Assembly: GCA_027604005.1 (NCBI GenBank)
Contig: JADGJT010000217.1
Coordinates: 8,167-36,378 of the forward strand
Direction of reading: 5' to 3'
DNA: 28,212 nucleotides
Origin: Dinochytrium kinnereticum
Taxonomy: Eukaryota; Chytridiomycota; Chytridiomycetes; Chytridiales; Chytridiaceae
In this document: positions 19,173-28,212 of the stretch, one piece after another
Layout: every line of letters starts with the position of its first letter
Position numbering within the stretch: position 1 is the stretch's first letter
Position numbers and translations under genes: made by a program
The notes under the pieces: generated by a model
Database searches by the model: none
What the model saw: only the letters and a program-made list of their open reading frames with translations
What the model was told of the DNA's origin: nothing

Positions 19173-20765
19173 CTAGGCTAACAGCATCATCATCAAACTC
19201 ACGGCCGAAACCCCCAACCCAATATGTCCACAGATACATTCAGCTCTCGAAACAAAAATCCCACCAGCAGCCGTTCTCGCGGGCCCTTCGGTAAATCCCG
19301 TCGCACAGCTCTCCTTCCCAGTCGCTAGAGCCTCAGTCGTCGACGTGGTCGCAGGGGCAGATGTCTTTGAAACCGGCACTAGTGGCGGCTTGGTCCTCCC
19401 TGGGCTGCGCTTAGGTGGGCCAGTAGGAGAAGGCTTGCCAAGGTCGGCCATACACTCTAGCATTACCCATTCAAAGGTAGCATTGATGGTCCGGTTTTCG
19501 CGGAAAGTTCTCTCCCAGTCGACAGGGCCTATATGAGAGCGTTAACTAAAAGCTCATTGCCTCTGGGAGCAAGAGGAAAACTTACCACCAGCCCATCCCG
19601 ACGTTCCTCCGTTCTTCGAATCGCCTCCATTCCTACAACAAAAAAAAGAAGAAAAGAATTAGCATAAGGCACACCCAATAAAATCCGCTTCTGAGTTCAA
19701 ACCACACGCAGAAGCGACAAAAATACTGCACTCAAGCACTAAAAATGACTTTTCTCACCAAAGCGAAATCTGCACTGCGGACCGACTAACAGGGTAAAGG
19801 TCGGTCTTATTCTTCAAGTAAGTCCTGACGTGCTTATCGTCAATGTACCACTCGATCCGGTCCGGCAACCAGAGAACAGCGTAATCATGAAACCCTTTTG
19901 ACGTTGCCGGCTCAACATGATGATATTCCACCTGAGAGTAAAACCTTCCCTTGGAGTAAAGGTTGGACTGAACAACATTATCGCCTTTGGTCCATTCCCA
20001 GTCAATCTCATCGCGGTCATCGGACATCTTTAAAACATACCAATAGCATTCCGAGATTATTGTTAGAATAAGTCATGAATTAAATCCCAAAAAACAAAGA
20101 GCATGTGCCTAACCGTGATCAAAGAAGTCACAACGCCATTCCCCTCCGCAGCTCTCAACCTCGCCGAAAACTTTCCATAATCCATGTAAGTCGTCGAAGT
20201 GATCTGCATATCCCCCGTATCGACCCCCCCAGACGTAGCATTCCCATTGCCCGCCGCTCCACTCCCAGAGGCAGGCATCTTCCCAGGTGGCGGTGTCAAG
20301 ATCAAGGAGATTCCCTTCCCCTCCTCCTTCACCAGATTCTGAGGAGAACCAATGTAGGTGAAATCAGCGTGATCCGTTGTTCCATCCCACTCGCTGGCAG
20401 GGATCAACCAGGTTGAGTCGCCGAAATCGTAGCGCCCTGACACACAGGGTGTGTTGTGGGAGGAATTGGCGCGTGTGGAGAAGCATGAGGATTTGGGGTC
20501 AAGCGACGCTTCGTTGTTACATCCTTGCCCGCAGTATTCGGGACCAGCGCCACAGTAGCTATTTGATGGATGGTTAGTATGGGCTGCAAGTGCAACGGAG
20601 GACGAACCCATAGAACGAACAGCAAGGATGGCCAGTTGAGTTGCAGGGAGACAACCCATCGTTGATGCCGCAAAGCCAATCTTTTGGCTCTGAAGTCACT
20701 AGAGAGAATAGAGGTAGGATGATCGCTGCAGTCATCAAGGATGCGGCCGTGTACTTCATCGTCAT
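19173..20765 (-). CDS. Crh-type GH16 chitin-glucan transglycosylase with CBM18 and GPI-anchor signal
   Basis: Cell-wall remodelling enzyme of the Crh1/Utr2/Crr1 group, which joins chitin to beta-glucan. Exons, in gene order: 20765-20608, 20558-20114, 20027-19759, 19632-19586, 19528-19173. They give 424 residues. Domain order is signal peptide (about 1-25), chitin-binding CBM18 (about 31-77, core CCSFYGYCGAGPEYCGQGC), GH16 catalytic domain with DEIDWEW (207-213), a Ser/Thr/Pro-rich linker and a C-terminal hydrophobic stretch (GLGVSAVSLMMMLLA) typical of a GPI-anchor signal. In DEIDWEW the nucleophile is E208, the helper D210 and the acid/base E212. All three are present, so the enzyme should be active. 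An intron splits the CBM18 core; only the spliced form restores GYCG. A second in-frame ATG lies two codons downstream. Confidence 0.93.
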
Positions 20766-21417
20766 TTAAAGTACTGTCCCAGAGTGTTAATCTGTTAATG
20801 CCTTGATTACAGGTCAGAAGAGCGAAGTCATATAATAATAAGGACCCGAGGACTTTCTCTTTTGAAAGGGGTGGTGGGCGGCTCCTTAGCATCTTTGACC
20901 TTGTCGTGGCCTTGTCACAATCAGAAATGAAGTCCAGGAGAGCGGACATACCTGAAGAAGATGTGAAAGGGATTGCAAAGGGTGGTGCTACAGCCTTTCA
21001 ACAGACAGCGCTGTACAAAACTCCTTCATCAGATGCATTATGCTTTTGTTAACTATCACCCCCAATGTCAACCAAAGAAATTCCCTTTTCTATTAAGGGT
21101 TTACTCTGGTTTGGTTCCTCCAGGTACATCTCGCTAAAAAGGAATCGTAATCTACAACTATTCTCACATTTCTTATTTCTTTTTACTGATTTTCACCATA
21201 GGTTTGGCATTATCAAAAAAAAAAAGGATGGGGCCTTTTTTCGAATAAAATAAACAAATCAAAAAGAATGGAAAAGGTTGAGGAAACAACAATAAGGAAC
21301 GCATTATCTCTGTCGCTAAAAGGTATAGGTAGAAATATCAAAAGAACAAGACAGAGAATATTGGCACGTCATCAGAATAAAAGAAGAAGGAAAATAGCAT
21401 GCTATCCAATCTCATTT
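20766..21417. promoter_or_regulatory. Promoter region of the Crh-type gene and 3' flank of the pepsin-like gene
   Basis: Both neighbours are on the minus strand, so this stretch holds the 3' end of the pepsin-like gene and the promoter of the Crh-type gene. A TATTATAT-like sequence on the minus strand (about 20829-20842) lies about 65-75 bp upstream of the start. No exon is supported. Confidence 0.45.
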
Positions 21418-23032
21418 TTATGCCATAACAAAAGCAGCGATCGCAGCAACAATCCCAGCCGCAATATCAAAAGTCGATCCTCGCGAAACACCCGATTGAT
21501 ACACTATGTCTGTCGCAGGCAATTTCGTCGTGGATAATGAGGAGGTGAACTTTTCAATGGAGGGTTTGCCACTCGCAAGAGGTTCACGGTCAGGGGAGAC
21601 GGCGAAACCGATCGTCTTGGCTGAGTAGTCGAAAGATGTTGTGAATCGTCTGGGATGAAAGACATTAGCGGTGATGACGCGTTAGTTGGGGAACGTGTAG
21701 TGGAATTGTTATAGGTCGATTGAAATCGGAAAAATGACTCACTTAAGGAACGCGTTCCCGAGGTGCACCCCTCCATCTGAACTTTCCCTAACCTCCACAA
21801 CGCAGCCTTCACCCCTCGGCAATCTCAATAGATCTGCACCCGAGATTCTGATAACAACGCCTTCCACAACAAACCCGATTTCAATCCCAGCACCAGCATC
21901 ACACGGGGCCCTGAAATATCCGGAATCCTCGTATAGTTTGGCGCCAAGTTTTTCCATAACCTGTTTAACTGCTGCGGCTGGCAGGAGAAGGTCGTTCTCG
22001 CTGGTGAGAATTGGGGCTGAGAGAGGTGTCGTCGGCTCGAATACTGGGCTTTCGTTGAGCATTACAGAAGAAAGAGGGAGGGACCAATGAGCGGTTGTCG
22101 TGGTGAACCATTTGCTGTTGGTGTCATAAGCGCCAAAGCTGGCCTTGCCATCGGTGTTGGATTTAGAGATGAACCAGTTGAACTAGAGTTTTGAAAGAAA
22201 ACAAGGGTTTAGAGTGAATTGATCATGATGGAAAGGGTGGATAGGAAAGATGGTCTCCACAGCTGAGGCTACTCACAGTTTCCTTCTTGATAAGTCCAGC
22301 CTTAAACATCGCGCGAACAATGTTATCTAAAGTATTATAGGCCTTGGTAAGTCCACATGGACCTTATACAAAACACGCTTACCCTCATCTTCCAGAGCCA
22401 AACCAACCATTCCGTGCGCGTACTTGTCATTCACAACCCCTCTTTCCAAACCAGTAACCACATCAGCCAGCACGAACTTCCCCTCAACTCCAGCTCCACC
22501 AACCTCAACCCTGTCAAGACCTTCAGCACCCGTAACTTGAACTTCACCAAACTTGAAGTCCCCTTTCTTCCCCTCCGTAAAAGTGGGAGAAGCAAAAGAA
22601 GAGTATGATTCGGGAACGACACGCGCGGTCCGGTTTCGAAGGGCCCAAGTGCCCGTTTGAGCCGTGTTGGGAACGAGGGAGACTTCAAATGGGGTCGTCC
22701 CCATCTTAAAGGGCTGGGGGTTTTTATCGATTTACAAAGAAAAAAAGGTTTAAGATTGAGATCTGGCTCGGAAGGAAGCCACAAAGAAGATTCTCTTACG
22801 ATGGCAAAGATTGGGGAAGAATACTGTCCACGTCCTGAGCTTAGACCGACGGGACCAGTGACATCAATTACATCAACGCTTGAGAAATAAAGGTTTAGTT
22901 TAATATATATAGGGTGAGCTGCAGGTTTACAACATTTAAATAGCAAGCTTACGTGATTGACTCTCCGGACTGAGCTCGGGCGGCCTGAATCCCGACAGCG
23001 GCGACGATAGCAATGATGTTAAGAATCTGCAT
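21418..23032 (-). CDS. Secreted pepsin-fold (A1-like) protein, both catalytic Asp lost; GPI-anchor signal
   Basis: Exons, in gene order: 23032-22953, 22878-22800, 22713-22383, 22326-22277, 22182-21743, 21649-21418. All phases close to give 403 residues. A signal peptide (about 1-20) is followed by a pepsin-like fold: KMGTTPFEVSLVPNTAQTGTW (56-76, quoted in parts below) aligns with the family's GTPPQxFxVxxDTGSSxLW. ASFGAYD matches the LTFGGxD turn, and FTTSFDYSAKTIGFAV matches the end of the domain. The first catalytic D-T-G is N69-T70-A71 and the second is T240-S241-E242, so no proteolysis by the usual mechanism is expected. The C-terminus (DIAAGIVAAIAAFVMA) looks like a GPI-anchor signal, placing the protein at the surface. 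The frame is otherwise undamaged, so this reads as a maintained pseudoenzyme, not a decayed gene. A possible role is carbohydrate or peptide binding at the wall; this is speculative. Confidence 0.85.
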
Positions 23033-23115
23033 GGTTGCTGACTAGAGTGTTGAAGACTGAGATGTGAGAGTATGAGTTTTTGGTGGTTGCTGCCTTCAAC
23101 ATCTACCCCATCCAG

Positions 23116-23122
23116 TTTTATA
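23116..23122 (-). promoter_or_regulatory. TATA box of the pepsin-like gene
   Basis: A perfect TATAAAA on the minus strand, 84 bp upstream of the start codon at 23032. It is the clearest core promoter element in the window and suggests a regulated, possibly strongly inducible gene. Confidence 0.6.
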
Positions 23123-24673
23123 GCTGTTTGTCTCCAAAGCTCTACCCAAAATTGTCAAGGGCATTCAGTTAAATTCTTTGCGCGAACAAGACGCCCGCCC
23201 TTGCATCGTGCAACACAAAAATTGCCCAGTCGGTGAGAAAGGAACCAGCGTATACTTGGGTGATATCCGAGGCGATGAAACGCCATATGCCTGGAAACCA
23301 GCGTTAGCTGTCCTGGGCATTTGGGCGCTCTTGACTTGGACCTAATGATGGTTTAATGGTTGGTAGCATTAAGAGATCAATGGAAGGTTGAGGCTGTCCA
23401 AAACACTGGGCACTGGGCATTCATTCGTATTTGATATGTACTTCTGGTTGCGGGTTTGCTGGAATAATCAGGAGTGTGATCGGCTGGTCAATTGCATAGA
23501 GGTTGAATGAGAGAGAGCTACTTCAAAAATATGCTCAAGTCTATTCCTTAGAATGTCACGGCCATGCTGCTGATGAACCCAGTCTGGAAGCCCCCGTGAA
23601 GTGAGATATTAGAACAGGAATGGCTTTCGTTAAGATCTTGAATGACGGAAATGAGAGAAATATCTCCGTCGATTCTTTACCCAGCTTGGTGGCCTTTTAA
23701 TTATGAGAATCTGATAACAAAAATGGAGTATACTGGCCTTAAATGCGGGTAAGTTATTGCAAGCAGACTATGGAGTAGACTTATGGGATATTTTGATTTA
23801 TTTCAGCCGTTATTAAAGTAGAACTATTCAGTATGGAAGTGATATTTATGTTATTCAACTTTTATCGAACTTTCGACATGAATGGTATTAAACTTTAAAA
23901 TCCATTTATGAAAATGAGACGCCTTTGAATGGAGCAAAACTTGCACTCAGAATTGGCTTTCCTCAATATACCAAACTTCGGTCTTTGTCGCTCAACCATA
24001 AGTCTCTTGTTTTTGTTTGCCTCTTTTTTCATGGGTGGCAGCCGATGAAGGGGATGATGGGTTGACGGAGGAAGAAGAGGATTCTGGAGGGGTTGACCAG
24101 CTCTTTTTAGCGAGATAGTCGGCGACTTTGATATCGTAAGGCTCCAGACATTGGTGATTGGGTACCTAGGTAGACTTACTGACTACTTCTTTCATCCGGA
24201 AAAAAACCGCCTTGCTTAGTTACTTAGTGGTTTAAAGGCAGACGCATTTAGGACGAAGGTAAATTTGCATTGCACCAGAGCCTTCAGTAGGTCCTCAGAA
24301 GACAATAAAAAGCGCCACAAAAAAGTCAGAGACGGCCATGGCTCAAACGATGTCAGAGAAGAAAAGTAGCATCAGATTGTGATGACAGAAAAATAACTCA
24401 AGATGCTATGTTGCCTTTTACAGAACCAGAACTATACATCGAAACAGACCCCAGCTGATTTCAGATGCGACGACGATTTGTGATTTATTATGCTAAGATA
24501 GAAAGGAGGCATTTTATGGGGATCTAAAAAAAAATAAAAAAACCTTTTGCCAAAGGAAGGATGGGTAAGGGCGCCTGAAGGGTGGTCAACACCAGTTCAT
24601 AGCAGCATAGAAGAGCAGATATCAAACAGCATGAATGAGAAAGACAAGAAGGCATTGAAAGACCAAGATAAAT

Positions 24674-24751
24674 GGAGGGCCAGCCTCACGTATAAAGAAA
24701 GAGAGAAAAAACGGGAGGCTAGCCTCACGCCTAAAGAAAGAAAAAAAAGTA
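24674..24751. repeat. 39-bp tandem repeat, two copies
   Basis: Two imperfect adjacent units sharing AGCCTCACG at 24682 and 24721 and an A/G-rich second half. Read on the + strand each copy gives an SLTxKERxKK peptide. It sits just past the stop codon of the minus-strand Ser-rich gene, so it probably lies in that gene's 3' flank. Confidence 0.75.
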
Positions 24752-24765
24752 AGAAGTACAGGCAA

Positions 24766-26346
24766 TCAAGCAATTTCGACCCCACTGTCTCCCGACTCTG
24801 ATCCAACCGAAGGCGGTTTAACACCAACAGGCGATTCGGCTACCTGCACCACAAATCGACTTCCAATCGGTTTTGCCAAAGCGGCAGCAACAACCTTCTC
24901 CTCTTCCTCTTCTTTCATCCCTTCTACAGAAACCGACACCCTCCGCACATGAGAATAGTAATAAGAGGAAGGCTCCTTTGTGACTGTGAACCTTCCCTTC
25001 TTTGTTACCGTCGTGCATCGATCTAATGATCCTGTGGTGCACGGAGTCTGAGGGCTATATGCAGGGTAGTCTTGGTCTGAGAGGGATGAAGAGAGGGAAG
25101 ACAAGGACGGGGAGTTTGAGAGACGGAAGCGGTTGGAGATATCGGGGTTTGAGCGGATAGCTGAGAGGGATGATCGACGGATCGGAGACTCCGACGACCA
25201 TGAAGATGGGGAGGACGGAATCGGATTGTTGCTTATTCCCAATGGAGGACTACTGCTGGAAGGTTGGAGTGGTTTCCAATTTGCTAGGAGTGGCAGCAAG
25301 GCTGGAGACAAAACCGTAGGGCTCTGGGCGTAAGGGTTTGGAGAAGCTGGGGAAAGGTTCGGAGCAGAAGGCGTTCGAACGTGGGATGGGATGAATGGTT
25401 TTGACGCGGGTGAGTGCATTGCTACATCCGCCGAGACGCGGCGGTGAAGGGTGTTTGAGTCCGTTGGAATCACGAGTCGATGCATGGACGTTGCGGAGGG
25501 GATCGCCATTGGGGATGCTGGAGATGTAAAAAGAGACATGTCTAGACGTGGTCCGGATTTGTTGGATGACGTCGAGGAGATGCTGCTGGTTGCGCTGCTG
25601 ATGGTTGAATTGGAGCACGTCGAGGGATAAGAAGGCGGAACATCACCACACGACGATTCAGAGTCAGAGTAGTCCATGGAGGTCGTGGAGGAAGCTTCCA
25701 ACGGAGAAGGTCCAGACATTTCCTCTTCCTCGTCTTCCCAAACATGAATATCCATGTTGGTCAAATTCGCAAACTGACGAGCTGTGAGACGGTCTGAGAA
25801 TGCTCCTATGCTTTCTTGTGTTGGTGTTTGGAGGTTATCGTTGTCCAAGCATAAAGCGGATGCGGGGTCATTCAGCGTCAGTTTCTGAATCGCAGGCATG
25901 TCGACCTCAGTCTGAGCAACGAACGCCTTCACCTCGGGTTGAGCAGGAAAGGCATGCGACCATGAAGTAGGAGAATGCAAGCTCCCCACCACTCGCCTTG
26001 GCGAACCATTCGACTTCATGGGAATGGAGAGTGGGATCAAAGGCTGCCCCACCCTTCTTCCAACTTTAGCGGTGGTGGCTGTTGATGAATTGGTGGCGCA
26101 GACGGCGTCATCGGATTTGGATGACATGCGTTTAGCTTTAGCGGCGAAGGATGTTATCCAGGATGGGGTTGATGAGGTGTTTTGGGAAGAGGAACGAGTC
26201 ATGGTGACCTGCGCTACGCCTATTACGTGAGGATGGTCATTCGAGGAGGGGAATGGTAAGGGCATGCATTGCTGGGGATCTGAAGCGTGGGCTCTTCTTG
26301 ATTGTGAAGGGGTCCGTTGGAATGGCATGATGTAGGGGGATGCCAT
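24766..26346 (-). CDS. Ser/Pro-rich disordered protein with two C-terminal RFxV motifs
   Basis: A single-exon frame of 526 residues on the minus strand, with no family recognised. Most of it is Ser/Pro/Thr-rich, with many SP sites and Ser clusters (for example SNSTISSATSSISSTSSN), which suggests a heavily phosphorylated, disordered regulator. A short acidic stretch (DIHVWEDEEEEM) lies in the middle. The C-terminal ~90 residues look more ordered: KKGRFTVTKE (R452-V455), a Tyr/Ser-rich step, VRRVSVSVEG, then a Glu run and SRFVVQVAE (R497-V500). R-F-x-V is the docking motif known for the conserved C-terminal domain of OSR1/SPAK kinases, and a KGRF(T/S/Q)V context is typical. This link is inference. 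There is no signal peptide or membrane segment. Confidence 0.8.
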   Translation of the reverse strand: MASPYIMPFQRTPSQSRRAHASDPQQCMPLPFPSSNDHPHVIGVAQVTMTRSSSQNTSSTPSWITSFAAKAKRMSSKSDDAVCATNSSTATTAKVGRRVGQPLIPLSIPMKSNGSPRRVVGSLHSPTSWSHAFPAQPEVKAFVAQTEVDMPAIQKLTLNDPASALCLDNDNLQTPTQESIGAFSDRLTARQFANLTNMDIHVWEDEEEEMSGPSPLEASSTTSMDYSDSESSCGDVPPSYPSTCSNSTISSATSSISSTSSNKSGPRLDMSLFTSPASPMAIPSATSMHRLVIPTDSNTLHRRVSADVAMHSPASKPFIPSHVRTPSAPNLSPASPNPYAQSPTVLSPALLPLLANWKPLQPSSSSPPLGISNNPIPSSPSSWSSESPIRRSSLSAIRSNPDISNRFRLSNSPSLSSLSSSLSDQDYPAYSPQTPCTTGSLDRCTTVTKKGRFTVTKEPSSYYYSHVRRVSVSVEGMKEEEEEKVVAAALAKPIGSRFVVQVAESPVGVKPPSVGSESGDSGVEIA

Positions 26347-27548
26347 AGCTGGTTGAAGGGAGAAGATGGCTGAAGGGGGATTGATGGATGGGTATTATGG
26401 GAGACGCTGTGGGCCAAGGCGATGGGGTACAAATTTGAAGAGTTCAACACATCCCACCACAGAGCTGGGCAGTGCGTGAGGCTTGAATGGTATCCGACGA
26501 CAACGACGACGACGGAGATAACGAGCTCAATCCAATATATAGGGAGAGCTTCGAGTGGGATGAGTGCTGATGGTTGGAGAAGCTGATTGAGGGGGACCGA
26601 TGCAAGTTTGGATAAGTCTCAAATGTTGAGTTTAGCGTCCACCCAATTGTTTTCGGCTGACGGTATTTGAATTCCCGTATCGCCTAACGTATTTATTTAA
26701 CGTGTGTGTGTGTTCTCTGTATTCTGGTTTCGTTGGCGGCGCAAGGGGCAACGCTGACAGAGGGAAGGAAGGAGTTGAGTTTGAGAATTGCCATTGGGCA
26801 AATTGGGAGCACAAAACACAAAGGAGAAGGAGGTTTGGAAGGCCTGAGACATCTTCCCTTCTGTGAGCAGGCAAGTGCTGGCTGGATGTGAGGAGGTCCC
26901 CTATTGATTGCTCTCACCCTGCTGCCTGCCTGTCCCTGCGAACAAACCCCTGCGAACAACCCGCATTCTTTTCTTTTTCCTTCCGATAACTAACTAGTAG
27001 CTGATAACCACCTGCACTTTGCTTGTTTCCCTTCCAACCGACACCAGCTTCACTCTGCGCTTGAATATCCCTCGCCACCAACATCAACAGCAATGGCTGA
27101 GAATATTGCGGGATATTCAAAACATCATCAAATACTTAATGAATAATTGCTGCATTAATTAGCTTAATGACCAATCAATACTCTCCTCCTGCACGCACAT
27201 TGCCTGATCATCAGTGTGTCACCACTGCGGCGCTGCACCACCATGAGATTGAAACTCCGAAAGTGTTCCATCGTTTCCTAAACAGGCAATAAGAGTCAAC
27301 GTCATCAAAACTACGCAGAAGTGTGCTAATTCATTACACATTTGAAGCATTCAAAACAGTCCAGAAGAAGGCTCGTGCCAACAATAAGTGTAAATTAGAT
27401 GAGCTTCAGATGCGTCAGCTGCGCGTGTGGCTCAATGCGTCTCAGAGCGGATGCGCGCTTGCTCCCCCAGGAATCGCTTTTTTATTGACTAAATTACATA
27501 TCAATGACTGGTTAATTTTTTGGTGTATTCCCCATGCAGATGTTAAAT
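26347..27548. promoter_or_regulatory. Promoter of the Ser-rich gene and 3' flank of the cyclase gene
   Basis: About 1.2 kb with no supported exon. A TATATATT-like element on the minus strand (about 26534-26542) lies ~190 bp upstream of the Ser-rich start codon. A GTGTGTGTGTG run occurs near 26702. The 27100-27550 part is A/T-rich and should contain the 3' UTR of the cyclase gene. Confidence 0.45.
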
Positions 27549-28212
27549 TCACTTCCTCAACCAGTAAGTAGTCATACCGCCCTTGCCCTAAAAATTCATC
27601 AACATTACACTGTTATCACTCACAGTGCACATTCAACAAGCAGCTGGCTCGCAGAATGGAAAAAAAAAAAAGCTCACCTTAACCTGGACCTCGCCTCGCT
27701 CCTCAAGTGAAAACCCACGTCCTTCGTTGCCACCAGATTCCTCCAGAATATCCCTTGTTGCTTTCGACACCTGAATGTCCCCTGCCTCACTCGTCGTACA
27801 CATCCTGCTTGCAGTGTTCACAGTATCCCCAAACAAGCAGTATCTCCCCATCTTGGTTCCGACGATTCCCTATCAAACAGTATTTTCATTAGTATCAAGA
27901 CCATACTTCAATCGGGTAGCTTTTTCTCTCACCGCAAGGACAGGACCAGAATGAATCCCGATACGAATGGCTAGATCCTCAGATATGCCGAAACTCTCCA
28001 TGTCAATTCTGTGGAAACACGCTTGAAGACGCTGAGCACATTGTGCTGCTGCCAACGTGGCACTTTTGACATCTTCATTGGTGGTTTTGGTGTTGCTGGA
28101 TAAACCTGCTGCCACCATATACGTGTCTGATACGTTTTCAACCTTTTTTTTTAACGAAAAAATAAATGAAAGTAGGTTCTTTCAGCAAACGGAAGGGATG
28201 AGATAGTTTACC
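27549..28212 (-). CDS. Class III nucleotide cyclase, guanylyl type (3' end only)
   Basis: C-terminal end of a cyclase making a cyclic nucleotide, predicted to be cGMP. Visible exons, in gene order: 28142-27933, 27869-27678, 27587-27549, plus the last base of another exon at 28212. They give 146 residues and continue beyond the window. Landmarks are [14 protein letters not shown] (metal Asp in SDTY), [34 protein letters not shown] (transition-state Asn and Arg) and the typical ending [12 protein letters not shown]. In class III enzymes a Glu in the first motif and a Cys in RYCLFGD select guanine, where adenylyl cyclases have Lys and Asp. Both guanine-type residues are present. The fusion partner (kinase-like, haem-binding, rhodopsin or other) lies outside the window. 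cGMP signalling of this type is known from zoosporic fungi such as Blastocladiella and is absent from well-studied Dikarya. Confidence 0.9.

Larger units (their letters stand above)
23033..24765. other. Largest gene-poor stretch: promoter of the pepsin-like gene and beyond
   Basis: About 1.7 kb without a supported gene. Proximal to 23032 it carries a TATA box. The centre is A/T-rich with no sustained open frame. On the minus strand, 24165-23992 is open for 58 codons. It follows a CTAG acceptor-like site and has non-random, Ser/Pro-rich composition (VPNHQCLEPYDIKVADYLAK at its beginning), so it could be a terminal exon of a small gene. No convincing upstream exon was found. A tandem repeat lies at 24674-24751. 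Confidence 0.4.

Noticed and set aside
21504..22090. Open frames on both strands over the pepsin-like gene
   Set aside because: Those not matching the spliced minus-strand model are shadows. Only the spliced frame gives the pepsin-fold landmarks.
27323..27571. 82-codon open frame on the + strand
   Set aside because: It overlaps the last exon of the cyclase gene on the other strand and starts inside A/T-rich flank without supporting features.
1..28212. Search for CRISPR arrays, transposase or reverse transcriptase genes, long terminal or inverted repeats
   Set aside because: Only microsatellites and two short two-copy tandem repeats were found. No spaced repeats, target-site duplications or mobile-element proteins were seen.

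Overview
The window is a gene-dense nuclear segment of a fungus. It holds 11 complete protein genes and one gene cut by the right edge. Introns are mostly 43-130 nt with GT...AG ends, and 3' flanks are T-rich. A class IV-type chitin synthase, a Crh-type wall transglycosylase with a chitin-binding module and two GPI-anchor-like C-termini point to a walled fungus. The guanylyl-type class III cyclase at the right edge suggests a zoosporic, early-diverging lineage (Chytridiomycota or Blastocladiomycota). That placement is inference: no rRNA or other marker is present. All exon models were built by hand from splice consensus, reading phase and remembered family motifs, without transcript data.

Left part (1-10.8 kb): a five-exon chitin synthase (+) with a long proline-rich tail; an unrecognised acidic two-exon protein (+); a PHOSPHO-type HAD phosphatase (-) with seven or eight introns, one apparently GC-AG and one flanking a possible 9-nt exon; and a small disordered protein (+) with an 11-lysine run and repeated Gly-Trp motifs.

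Middle (10.8-18.5 kb): the second-largest subunit of RNA polymerase III (-, 11 exons). Its start codon lies 21 bp from the start codon of a divergent, unassigned ATP-grasp enzyme (+). Then come a Cys-rich acidic protein (-) with two likely zinc sites and, divergent from it, the nucleotide house-cleaning enzyme HAM1/ITPase (+).

Right part (18.5-28.2 kb): all genes are on the minus strand. They are a CBM18-GH16 Crh-type transglycosylase, a secreted pepsin-fold protein that has lost both catalytic aspartates, a long Ser-rich protein with two RFxV motifs near its C-terminus, and the 3' end of a guanylyl cyclase. Chitin synthase, the Crh enzyme and possibly the pepsin-like protein would act at the cell surface. 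No operon-like functional cluster, mobile element, CRISPR array, tRNA or rRNA was found.

The most notable observations are the doubly inactivated aspartic-protease fold, the guanylyl cyclase signature in a fungus, the orphan ATP-grasp gene sharing a minimal promoter with a Pol III subunit gene, the two RFxV motifs, and the unusual splice structures in the phosphatase gene.
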